Below are positions 26,567-34,216 of a DNA stretch of 64,000 nucleotides, in pieces. The stretch comes from Paucihalobacter ruber (GTDB lineage Bacteria > Bacteroidota > Bacteroidia > Flavobacteriales > Flavobacteriaceae), in NCBI RefSeq assembly GCF_006494535.1, contig NZ_VHIQ01000003.1, positions 62,001-126,000 of the forward strand, written 5' to 3'. Made by a program: the position numbers and the translations under genes. The number at the start of each line of letters is the position of its first letter. Position 1 is the first letter of the stretch. The notes below the pieces were generated by a model that was not told where the DNA came from, searched no databases, and saw nothing but the letters and a program-made list of their open reading frames with translations.

Positions 26567-26639
26567 ATCTTTCTTTTTATGGTTAACACAATTTTTTTCG
26601 TTAAATTACAAAACTAAGTATTAATCTAAGAATAGCATT

Positions 26640-28850
26640 GTGAATAAAACGATTATTGTTTCCAACAGACTTCCACTACAAATTAAATTAAATAATGATA
26701 AACTGGAGGTAGTGCCAAGTGTAGGCGGTTTAGCTACAGGCCTAAAATCGGTTCATGCTGATGGTAATGGTATCTGGATTGGCTGGTCGGGTTTAACTGA
26801 AGAGGAATTAGATGATAATCTTAAAAGTCTTGTAAAACAAGCGGTTAAAAAGGAAAAATGCGAGGCAGTGTCCTTAACTCAAGATGATATCGACAATTAT
26901 TATCTCGGGTTTAGCAACAAAACCCTTTGGCCGCTGTTCCACTACTTTATGGAATACACCGAGTTTGAACACGAACAATGGCAAGCCTACAAGCGCGTGA
27001 ACGAAAAATTTGCCGAAGTCGTTTTAGAACACATTGAAGATGGCGATACCGTTTGGGTACACGACTACCAATTGTTATTGTTGCCAAAACTCATCAAAGA
27101 CAAAAAACCCAATACTTCCATTGGCTTTTTCCTACACATACCGTTTCCTTCCTACGAAATATTCCGCACATTTCCATGGCGCGAAGAAGTGCTGGATGGC
27201 ATGCTCGGTGCCGACTTACTGGGCTTTCATACCTACGATTACGAGCGCCATTTTTTAAGTTCAGTCAAACGTATCATGCGTTTAGAAGTGAACTTCAACG
27301 AAATTTCAATGGCCGACCGAACTATTAAAGTGGATTCATTTCCTATGGGAATAGATTACAACAAGTTTCACAACGCAGCCCTGGCGCACCTCAATCAGGA
27401 CGAAAGCCAAAAATCGGAACTGCAAAAACGTCTCGACGACCATATTCAATCAGATGCCGATACCAAACTCGTTTTGTCTATTGATCGAATGGATTATACC
27501 AAAGGCATCCCCAACCGCATTCGGGCATTTGAGTATTTTTTAAATAAATATCCGGAGTTTAAAGAGAAAGTAAGGCTAATTATGCTGGCGGTGCCATCGC
27601 GCTCTGATGTGCCACAATACAAAAAATTAAAACGCGAAACCGATGAGCTGGTTGGCAGAATTAACGGTCAATTTGCCACCGTAAGCTGGACACCCATCTG
27701 GTATTACTACCGCTCGATGCCCTTTGAAAATTTAATCGATTTATACACCTCATCGCAGGTAGCATTGATAACGCCAATACGCGACGGTATGAATTTGGTA
27801 GCTAAGGAATATATCGCCACACGCACCAATGGACACGGGGTGTTGGTGTTAAGCGAAATGGCCGGTGCCTCGAAAGAAATGAACGAAGCACTGCTCATCA
27901 ATCCCAACAATTTTGAGCAAATAGCCGACACCTTAAAAATAGCTCTGGAGATGCCTGAAGCGGAACAATCACGCCGACTTCATATTCTCCAAAAACGACT
28001 CAAACGCTACAGCGTAGAAAAATGGGCCGATGAATTTATGAGTTCGCTCAATTCAACTAAAAAATACAGAGAAACTTCAATAACGCGTGCATTAGACACA
28101 AATGTGTCCGCAAAAATGGTCTCCGATTTTGAAAACGCACAAAAAAACCTCTTGTTGTTAGATTATGACGGAACCTTGGTTGGCTTTACCAACAATCCGC
28201 AAGATGCCTCACCCGATGAAGACCTGATAGCCTTACTGCTTAAATTGAACAGCCTACCAAATACCGATCTGGTTCTCATCAGCGGAAGAGATCGCGAAAC
28301 ATTTGAGCGCTGGCTAAGCGATTACGATTTTAACCTCATCACCGATCACGGCGTTTGGTTAAAATCTAAAAATAAAGACTGGAAAATGTTAGAGCAGGTT
28401 AAAACACAGTGGATGGAGAACATTCTGCCCATTTTAGAAACCTTTGTCGACAGAACGCCGGGAACCTTCATTGAAAGGAAAAAATACTCACTGGCCTGGC
28501 ATTACCGCAAAGCCGACCCCGAACTGGCACAAATAAGAACTATGGAACTCAACACCGTATTGACAAGCTTAATCTCCAACAACGATTTATCGGTTCTGGA
28601 AGGTAATAAGGTCATCGAAATAAAAGGCAGCAATGTTAACAAAGGCCGGGCAACCTCGCGATTAATTACTGCAAAACAATACGATAACATAGTAGCTATT
28701 GGTGATGACTGGACCGACGAATTTACCTTCGAGGCCTTACCCGAAAAATCGTATACCATAAAGGTAGGTTCTAAAAAAACCAAAGCCAATTATTATATAA
28801 AAGACACCAATGCGGTAAGGGAATTATTGGTTAAATTTGTGAAGAACTAA
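26640..28850 (+). CDS. Bifunctional trehalose-6-phosphate synthase/phosphatase (OtsA-OtsB fusion)
   Basis: Fused enzyme of 736 residues that makes trehalose from UDP-glucose and glucose 6-phosphate. Residues about 1-470 are a GT20 synthase, with VSNRLP at the start, WVHDYQLLLLPK, SIDRMDYTKGIPNRI and the donor loop TPIRDGMNLVAKEYIA. Residues about 500-736 are a HAD phosphatase: LLLDYDGTL with nucleophile Asp508 and Asp510, SGRDRETF, and GDDWTDE for metal binding. The start codon is GTG. The gene shares a 73-bp divergent promoter region with GH15 and ends 12 bp before the M28 peptidase gene. Trehalose is an osmolyte, which fits a marine lifestyle. Confidence 0.92.
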   Translation: MNKTIIVSNRLPLQIKLNNDKLEVVPSVGGLATGLKSVHADGNGIWIGWSGLTEEELDDNLKSLVKQAVKKEKCEAVSLTQDDIDNYYLGFSNKTLWPLFHYFMEYTEFEHEQWQAYKRVNEKFAEVVLEHIEDGDTVWVHDYQLLLLPKLIKDKKPNTSIGFFLHIPFPSYEIFRTFPWREEVLDGMLGADLLGFHTYDYERHFLSSVKRIMRLEVNFNEISMADRTIKVDSFPMGIDYNKFHNAALAHLNQDESQKSELQKRLDDHIQSDADTKLVLSIDRMDYTKGIPNRIRAFEYFLNKYPEFKEKVRLIMLAVPSRSDVPQYKKLKRETDELVGRINGQFATVSWTPIWYYYRSMPFENLIDLYTSSQVALITPIRDGMNLVAKEYIATRTNGHGVLVLSEMAGASKEMNEALLINPNNFEQIADTLKIALEMPEAEQSRRLHILQKRLKRYSVEKWADEFMSSLNSTKKYRETSITRALDTNVSAKMVSDFENAQKNLLLLDYDGTLVGFTNNPQDASPDEDLIALLLKLNSLPNTDLVLISGRDRETFERWLSDYDFNLITDHGVWLKSKNKDWKMLEQVKTQWMENILPILETFVDRTPGTFIERKKYSLAWHYRKADPELAQIRTMELNTVLTSLISNNDLSVLEGNKVIEIKGSNVNKGRATSRLITAKQYDNIVAIGDDWTDEFTFEALPEKSYTIKVGSKKTKANYYIKDTNAVRELLVKFVKN

Positions 28851-28862
28851 AAACCATTTCCA

Positions 28863-30197
28863 ATGCAAAAGCTAGTGATTCTTCTATTTGTTTTATCTCC
28901 TTTTTTAACCAAAGCCCAAACAAATCAAAAGATATACGACATCATCAATGCAGTTTCCGCAGAACGTATTGAAAACGATATCAGAACACTGGCTAATTTT
29001 GGCACCCGAAACACCTTTAGCGACACGGTGTCTGATACGCGTGGCATTGGAGCCGCCAGACGATGGATTAAAAATGAATTCGAGAAGATTTCAGCCAACT
29101 GTAATAATTGTCTGGATGTCTTTTATCAAAAAGATTTTGTTACAAAAGAAGGTAACAATCGCGTACCAAAAGACGCTTGGGTTGTGAATGTGGTAGCCGT
29201 TCAAAAAGGTACCAAATACCCAAATCGCTACATCATTATGAGTGGCGATATCGATTCGCGCGCCAGTAATACAATGGACTTTACCATCGATGCACCCGGT
29301 GCCAACGACAATGCCTCCGGTATGGCCGGCGCTATAGAAGCCGCAAGAGTGTTGTCGAAATATCAGTTTGAAAGCAGCGTGGTTTATGTTGGGTTATCAG
29401 GTGAAGAACAAGGATTGTTTGGTGGTGCCGGATTAGCAAAATACGCACAGGACAATGGCTGGGACATTATTGGCGTATTGAATAACGACATGATTGGCAA
29501 CATCGAAGGTGTTGACGGGGTGATTGATAATCGCACTTTCCGCATTTTCTCTGAGCCTGTGCCGCCAACCGAAACAGAACGCCAGCGCAACGCCCGCAGA
29601 TTTTACGGTGGCGAAGTAGATGGTATTTCACGTCAACTGGCGCGCTACGTTCATAAAACTACCAAAACCTATATGCCCGAAATGAACCCCATGATGGTTT
29701 ACAGACTCGACAGATTTGGTCGTGGCGGTCATCACCGTCCGTTTAACGATCTGGGATTTTCAGGCATCAGAATCATGGAAGCCCATGAAAATTATAACCG
29801 TCAGCATCAGGATATTCGTGTAGAAAATGGTATTGCCTATGGCGACGTAATTGAAGGCGTTAATTTTGATTATGCCGCTAAGCTTACCGCCGTTAACGCC
29901 ATTAATATGGCCAGCCTGGCATGGGCACCACCGGCACCAAAAAATGTGGGTATTGGCGGCATTGTACAACCATCGGCCAAGTTAAAATGGGACAAAGTTG
30001 AAGGAGCAGTTGGCTATAAAATTTACTGGCGCGATACCACCTCACCCACCTGGGATCACAGCCGCTATGTGGGTGATGTCGATAATTTTACTCTGGAAGG
30101 TATCGTCATTGACAATTACTACTTTGGTGTGGCTGCAGTTGCTGCCAACGGATTTGAAAGTGTGGTGGTCTTTCCGGAGCAGATTATACGGGAGTAG
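28863..30197 (+). CDS. Secreted M28 family metallopeptidase with C-terminal Fn3-like domain
   Basis: Zinc peptidase of 444 residues with signal peptide (MQKLVILLFVLSPFLTKAQ). The M28 core shows GANDNASG (bridging Asp), LSGEEQGLFGG (catalytic and ligand Glu pair), LNNDMIGN and a late His in IMEAHENYN. The first zinc ligand, normally His in an H-x-D-S motif, reads GDIDSR with Asp129 in its place while Asp131 is kept. The last 90 residues form an Fn3-like beta domain (LKWDKVEGAVGYKIYWRD). There is no T9SS tail, so it is probably periplasmic or released another way. It follows otsA-otsB by 12 bp. Confidence 0.85.
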   Translation: MQKLVILLFVLSPFLTKAQTNQKIYDIINAVSAERIENDIRTLANFGTRNTFSDTVSDTRGIGAARRWIKNEFEKISANCNNCLDVFYQKDFVTKEGNNRVPKDAWVVNVVAVQKGTKYPNRYIIMSGDIDSRASNTMDFTIDAPGANDNASGMAGAIEAARVLSKYQFESSVVYVGLSGEEQGLFGGAGLAKYAQDNGWDIIGVLNNDMIGNIEGVDGVIDNRTFRIFSEPVPPTETERQRNARRFYGGEVDGISRQLARYVHKTTKTYMPEMNPMMVYRLDRFGRGGHHRPFNDLGFSGIRIMEAHENYNRQHQDIRVENGIAYGDVIEGVNFDYAAKLTAVNAINMASLAWAPPAPKNVGIGGIVQPSAKLKWDKVEGAVGYKIYWRDTTSPTWDHSRYVGDVDNFTLEGIVIDNYYFGVAAVAANGFESVVVFPEQIIRE

Positions 30198-30203
30198 ATG
30201 TGA

Positions 30204-30300
30204 GTATTAAGTAATAAGACGAAAGTATTAAGACTGTTGACTCTCGTAGTTTCGAGTTATGAGTTCGGAGTAATGAGTTTGAAATTTGAAATTTGGAATT
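30204..30300. repeat. Degenerate TATTAAG and GAATTTGAAATTTG repeats between convergent genes
   Basis: Imperfect TATTAAG units at about 30206-30236 and short repeats of the type TTTGAAATTTGAAATTTGG at 30278-30305 fill the 113-bp gap between the M28 gene and the epimerase gene. Confidence 0.6.
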
Positions 30301-30310
30301 TGAAGTTTCA

Positions 30311-31276
30311 CTACCCAACAAACCAATCCCAGGTAAGCCCCAATCCCTCACGCACCGTTACCTCAGGATCATACCCAAGCAACCGTTCTGCCTTGCTGAT
30401 ATCAGCTAACGAATCGCGCACATCACCTTTTCTTGGCGGACCATAAGTAGGCTCTAAATTTGAACCGGCGGCTTCTTTTAAATACTGCCACAACTGATTC
30501 ACAGAAATACGTTCGCCACAAGCCACATTAAAGACTTCGTTAGCTGCGGTTGCGGGTGCAAAAAACCCTTTGACATTAGCCTGAACGGCATTATCTACAT
30601 AGGTAAAGTCCCGCGTTTGCTCACCATCACCATTAATTTTTGCCGTTTGGTTGTCTTTCAACGCCTGCATAAATAGGGGGATCACCGCTGCGTAAGCGCC
30701 ATTCGGACTCTGTTTTGGGCCAAAAACGTTAAAGTATCTCAAACCAATGGTATCGGTGCCATAAGCCGAAGCAAACACATCGGCATAAAGCTCATTTACG
30801 TATTTGGTCACCGCATAAGGCGATAACGGTTTACCAATCACATTTTCAACCTTGGGCAAACTTTTACTGTCGCCATAAGTAGAACTGGAAGCCGCATAGA
30901 CCATGCGCTTCACGGTGTTGCTATTTTTGAGCGCAATCATCATATTTAAAAAGCCGTTAATATTCACGGCGTTGGTAGTAGCCGGATCGTAAAGTGATCG
31001 CGGTACCGAACCTAAAGCGGCCTGATGACTCACATAATCAATATCCTTCATAGCCAACTCGCAAGTGGCCAGGTCTCTAATATCACCCTCCATTAATTCA
31101 AATGCGGGATGTTCCAAAAACTCGGTAAGGTTATGCCTGTAGCCATTCGAAAAATTATCCAAAACCCGCACCTTCACAGCGCCGTGTTTTAGCAGGTATC
31201 CTACCAGGTTACTGCCAATAAATCCGGCACCTCCTGTGATTAAAAAACGGTGTTTTGATATGTTTTGTGTTATCAT
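30311..31276 (-). CDS. UDP-N-acetylhexosamine 4-epimerase-like SDR enzyme (WbpP/TviC type)
   Basis: Extended short-chain dehydrogenase of 321 residues. The NAD loop GGAGFIG is at 15-21, the catalytic SSS/YxxxK set at Ser130-132, Tyr154 and Lys158, and the C-terminal part has the UDP-binding NGDGEQTRDFTYVDN. The closest pattern I know is the UDP-GlcNAc or UDP-GlcNAcA C4-epimerase group (WbpP, TviC). The WbpO/TviB-like dehydrogenase 1 kb away on the same strand makes a TviB-TviC pair likely, giving UDP-GalNAcA for the capsule. The DUF559 cassette separates the two genes. Confidence 0.85.
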   Translation of the reverse strand: MITQNISKHRFLITGGAGFIGSNLVGYLLKHGAVKVRVLDNFSNGYRHNLTEFLEHPAFELMEGDIRDLATCELAMKDIDYVSHQAALGSVPRSLYDPATTNAVNINGFLNMMIALKNSNTVKRMVYAASSSTYGDSKSLPKVENVIGKPLSPYAVTKYVNELYADVFASAYGTDTIGLRYFNVFGPKQSPNGAYAAVIPLFMQALKDNQTAKINGDGEQTRDFTYVDNAVQANVKGFFAPATAANEVFNVACGERISVNQLWQYLKEAAGSNLEPTYGPPRKGDVRDSLADISKAERLLGYDPEVTVREGLGLTWDWFVG

Positions 31277-31697
31277 TTTAATTATTTATTTTACTAAATT
31301 AGAACTACTTTAAAAAATTCATGTTTTCAAGCAATTATGAAATGACCCACCCCTTAATCCCCTCCCAGGAGGGGAAGATGACGTCTGCTTAATTTAATAT
31401 TTCATTATAAAAGATAGTTTTCAAATTTATAATGTTTATAGGATTAACTATTATTTTTTTAATATCTTGTAGTTTACAGAAGTTTGGCTTTAACCACCAC
31501 TTAATCCCCTCCCATGAGGGGAGAATGGCGATTTTTTAATTTAATTTACTAATAAATACAAAATTATTTTATTCCTTTAAATTTTATTTGCTGTTAAGTT
31601 ATTTAATAGCCGTTATAAAGTAAATCTTACAAGGTTATTCCCCTCCTGGGAGGGGCTAGGGGTGGGTTTATACCAGATTTCCTAAAAAATGAAATCT
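31277..31697. repeat. Repeat island with three copies of the CCCCTCCC/GGGAGGGG palindrome module (family A)
   Basis: 421 bp without a gene. Three copies of a 30-40-bp module are present: 31344-31384 and 31494-31531 in one direction (CCACCCCTTAATCCCCTCCC... then GGGGA and GATGACG), and 31638-31668 reversed (TCCCCTCCTGGGAGGGG followed by AGGGGTGGGT). Each contains its own hairpin. The copies at 31494 and 31638 face each other across 106 bp of very AT-rich DNA. The rest holds nothing I recognise. Confidence 0.85.
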
Positions 31698-32164
31698 TTA
31701 ATTATCATCGTTGTTTAAGATTTCAATTTTGTTTTTCAATTCATCTAACACTGTATCTAAATTATTTTTAATATCATCATCACTAAACCGAATTAGTTTC
31801 ACTCCTAAAGATTCTAACTTTTTTTGTCTTTGATGATCATATTTTTCCTGTTCTTCAGTAAAGTGTATTCCTCCATCAACTTCAATAGCTAATTTAAGTT
31901 CTTTACAATAAAAATCAACAATATAACTATCAATTGGTATTTGCTTGCTAAATTTATAACCTAACTTTTTACCTTTTATTTCTCTCCATAATGCAATTTC
32001 ACCATAGGTCATTTTACTTCTTAATGCTTTCGCCAATGCCACTAATTTATGCTGATATGGAATTATTTTAGGCATTAATTTATTTAATTCGTTGATTGAT
32101 AAAATAGAAATTCTCTGTCAAGTACCCACCCCTTAATCCCCTCCCTGGAGGGGAGAATGACGTC
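31638..32164. mobile_element. DUF559 cassette 1 bounded by inverted family-A repeats
   Basis: A 527-bp block: the left border at 31638-31668 and the right border at 32124-32164 are imperfect inverted copies of the same palindromic module, and the only gene inside is a DUF559-type endonuclease-like ORF. The block splits the capsule genes between the nucleotide-sugar dehydrogenase and the epimerase. No target duplication was found by eye. Mobility is inference from architecture. Confidence 0.5.
31698..32075 (-). CDS. DUF559 domain protein (Vsr/PD-(D/E)XK-like small endonuclease fold)
   Basis: Protein of 125 residues. The N-terminal AKALRSKMTYGEIALWREIKGKKLG and the core IDSYIVDFYCKELKLAIEVDGGIH followed by KYDHQRQKKLESLGVKLIRFSDDDI are the classic DUF559 pattern. 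The family is related to very-short-patch-repair endonucleases; the Asp in IVDFYC and the E-x-D in IEVDGG are the likely metal ligands. The biological role of these solitary proteins is not established. The flanking family-A palindromes repeat, in a different sequence, what is seen around the second DUF559 gene at 61156. Confidence 0.85.
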   Translation of the reverse strand: MPKIIPYQHKLVALAKALRSKMTYGEIALWREIKGKKLGYKFSKQIPIDSYIVDFYCKELKLAIEVDGGIHFTEEQEKYDHQRQKKLESLGVKLIRFSDDDIKNNLDTVLDELKNKIEILNNDDN

Positions 32165-32312
32165 CTTTTAATTTAAGATTTTCCATTTCTCTCCAAATAA
32201 CTATCTGAATCTCTTCTCTCTTCTCTCTTCTCTCTGTTCTCTTCTCTCTGTTCTCTTCTCTCTGTTCTCTGTTCTCTGTTCTTTGTTCTCTGTTCTCTTC
32301 TCTCTGCTCCCC
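32124..32312. repeat. Family-A palindrome plus long TTCTCTC/GTTCTCT array
   Basis: A family-A module (32124-32164) is followed by AT-rich DNA and then by a 100-bp array of TCTCTTC, TCTGTTC and TTCTCTCTG units (32212-32312), ending 16 bp before the dehydrogenase stop codon. An ORF can be read through the array on the minus strand but it is only translated repeat. Confidence 0.85.
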
Positions 32313-32327
32313 TAAATTAACTTCCAA

Positions 32328-33620
32328 TCACAACCTCGCATTCACCATTTCCTTAGGAAACAAAGACTTCACATCAAATATAACACCATTAGCTGCCTTA
32401 AGCGCCTCAACATTTAGTTCTAAAAATTCATTATGAGATACCGCTAAAATGATGGCATGGTAGTCCTCTCCTAGTTGTGCTATATCGCTTAATAATTCTA
32501 ATCCGTATTCTTCCTGAACTTCCTCTTGAGAAGCCCACGGATCAAACACATCTACATTGACGTGATAACTTCTCAATTCCTGTATGATGTCGATAACCCT
32601 TGAATTTCTAATATCCGGACAATTCTCTTTAAAGGTAATGCCCAAAACCAGTGCTTTGGAACCTTTGATGGTGACACCTTCATTGATCATCATTTTAACC
32701 GTTTCGGTGGCTACATAACTACCCATACTATCATTCATCTTACGACCCGCCAATATAATCTCCGGATTATAACCACATTCAATGGCTTTTTGGGCCAGGT
32801 AATACGGATCGACTCCTATACAGTGTCCGCCCACCAGTCCGGGTTTGAAGTTTAAAAAATTCCACTTGGTACCTGCTGCTTTTAAAACAGCTTCGGTATC
32901 GATGTCGAGAATTCTAAAAATCTTCGACAACTCATTCACAAAAGCAATATTGATATCGCGTTGCGAATTTTCAATCACCTTAGCCGCTTCTGCCACCTTT
33001 ATGGAAGGTGCCAAATGCGTACCTGCCGTAATCACCGATCGGTACAAGGCATCTACTATTTCACCTATTTCGGGTGTAGACCCCGAGGTTACTTTTAATA
33101 TTTTGGTAACGGTGTGTTCTTTATCACCCGGATTAATGCGCTCAGGTGAATACCCTGCATAAAAATCCGTATTGTAGGTTAATCCACTTACCTTTTCCAG
33201 GATGGGCACACACACCTCTTCTGTAGCACCGGGATACACCGTAGACTCGTAAATAACAATATCATCAGCTTTGAGTACATTACCCACAGTTTCACTGGCC
33301 TTTATCAAAGGTGTAAAATCGGGTTTGTTGAGCGCATCGGTAGGTGTTGGTACGGTAACTATGTAAATGTTACAATCTTTTAAATCTGCTAAATCGTAAG
33401 TCACCAAAAGACCGGTGGTATCAGGTTGATCGTTCAACACCGACATTAAATGGGCATCTTCCACCTCTAGTGTATGGTCTTTTCCCTGGCGTAGTTCGGC
33501 TACACGCTTACGGTTGATATCAAATCCAATCACAGGATATTTCTTAGCAAATTCAACCGCTAAGGGTAATCCTACATACCCAAGACCAATGATGGCTATT
33601 TTATCTGTTTTTTTATTCAT
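32328..33620 (-). CDS. Nucleotide-sugar dehydrogenase, UDP-HexNAc 6-dehydrogenase (WbpO/TviB type)
   Basis: UDP-glucose/UDP-HexNAc dehydrogenase of 430 residues. The NAD-binding IGLGYVGLP is at the very start, ESTVYPGATEE and GYSPERINPGD in the middle, and the catalytic cysteine is Cys267 in GGHCIGVDPYYL. The spacing and the CIGVDPYYL variant fit the branch that oxidises UDP-N-acetylhexosamines (WbpO, TviB, WecC). A longer frame runs up to 33674, but the ATG at 33620 gives the canonical MNKKTDKIAIIGLG start and leaves 5 bp after the sugar transferase. It provides a uronic acid precursor for the capsule. Confidence 0.9.
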   Translation of the reverse strand: MNKKTDKIAIIGLGYVGLPLAVEFAKKYPVIGFDINRKRVAELRQGKDHTLEVEDAHLMSVLNDQPDTTGLLVTYDLADLKDCNIYIVTVPTPTDALNKPDFTPLIKASETVGNVLKADDIVIYESTVYPGATEEVCVPILEKVSGLTYNTDFYAGYSPERINPGDKEHTVTKILKVTSGSTPEIGEIVDALYRSVITAGTHLAPSIKVAEAAKVIENSQRDINIAFVNELSKIFRILDIDTEAVLKAAGTKWNFLNFKPGLVGGHCIGVDPYYLAQKAIECGYNPEIILAGRKMNDSMGSYVATETVKMMINEGVTIKGSKALVLGITFKENCPDIRNSRVIDIIQELRSYHVNVDVFDPWASQEEVQEEYGLELLSDIAQLGEDYHAIILAVSHNEFLELNVEALKAANGVIFDVKSLFPKEMVNARL

Positions 33621-33625
33621 ATACT

Positions 33626-34207
33626 TCAAAATAAAGATTTTAAAAGGCAGTCCAAATCTAAGTAAAAACTCCAATTTTCCGCGTAGTTTTTATTAATTTT
33701 CACCTTATCGGGCCAAATAATCGTTCTATTGTATGTTTCAGGGTTATCTTGAAGCGCCAGCAACTGCTCCTCATGCTTATATTTAAGGGTTGCCGGTCCT
33801 GTAATTCCGGGTTTAACACTCAAGATCACCCTATCTGCTCCCTCAAGCTTATCGGCAAAACCGGGAACATCAGGTCTGGGACCTACAAAACTCATCTCAC
33901 CTGTTAGTACATGGTATAATTGTGGCAACTCGTCTAATTTGTGGGCTCTGATCCATTTACCGCTGCGGGTGGCGCTTTGTTCTAACTTCCCTAAATAATG
34001 GGGTTCGTTTTTTAAGGTGCGAAGTTTATACATAACAAACGGTTGTCCGTATTGACCGATGCGCGCATGCCGGTAAAGCCCGTTACTTCGGGTTTCAACC
34101 GCGCAAATCAGCATTAAAACAATTATTAAAAGACTCACAGGAATTAACAAGACTATAGCCAACAGCAAATCAAATAAACGTTTAATAAGCTTTTGACCTC
34201 GTGTCAT
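33626..34207 (-). CDS. Initiating bacterial sugar transferase (undecaprenyl-phosphate glycosyl-1-phosphate transferase, short form)
   Basis: Membrane phosphoglycosyl transferase of 193 residues, the short PglC/WbaP-C-terminal type. One hydrophobic reentrant helix is at about 9-36 (LFDLLLAIVLLIPVSLLIIVLMLIC), followed by the family signature YRHARIGQYGQPFVMYKLRTL, KWIRAHKLDELPQL and FVGPRPDVPGFADKL. It transfers the first sugar phosphate to undecaprenyl phosphate on the cytoplasmic face. It is 9 bp downstream of Wzc and 5 bp upstream of the dehydrogenase, in one operon. Confidence 0.9.
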   Translation of the reverse strand: MTRGQKLIKRLFDLLLAIVLLIPVSLLIIVLMLICAVETRSNGLYRHARIGQYGQPFVMYKLRTLKNEPHYLGKLEQSATRSGKWIRAHKLDELPQLYHVLTGEMSFVGPRPDVPGFADKLEGADRVILSVKPGITGPATLKYKHEEQLLALQDNPETYNRTIIWPDKVKINKNYAENWSFYLDLDCLLKSLF

Positions 34208-34216
34208 GTATGTGTT

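Noticed and set aside
32133-32327. 64-codon ORF rich in EQREENREQR
   Set aside because: Direct translation of the TTCTCTC/TGTTCTC array on the minus strand.
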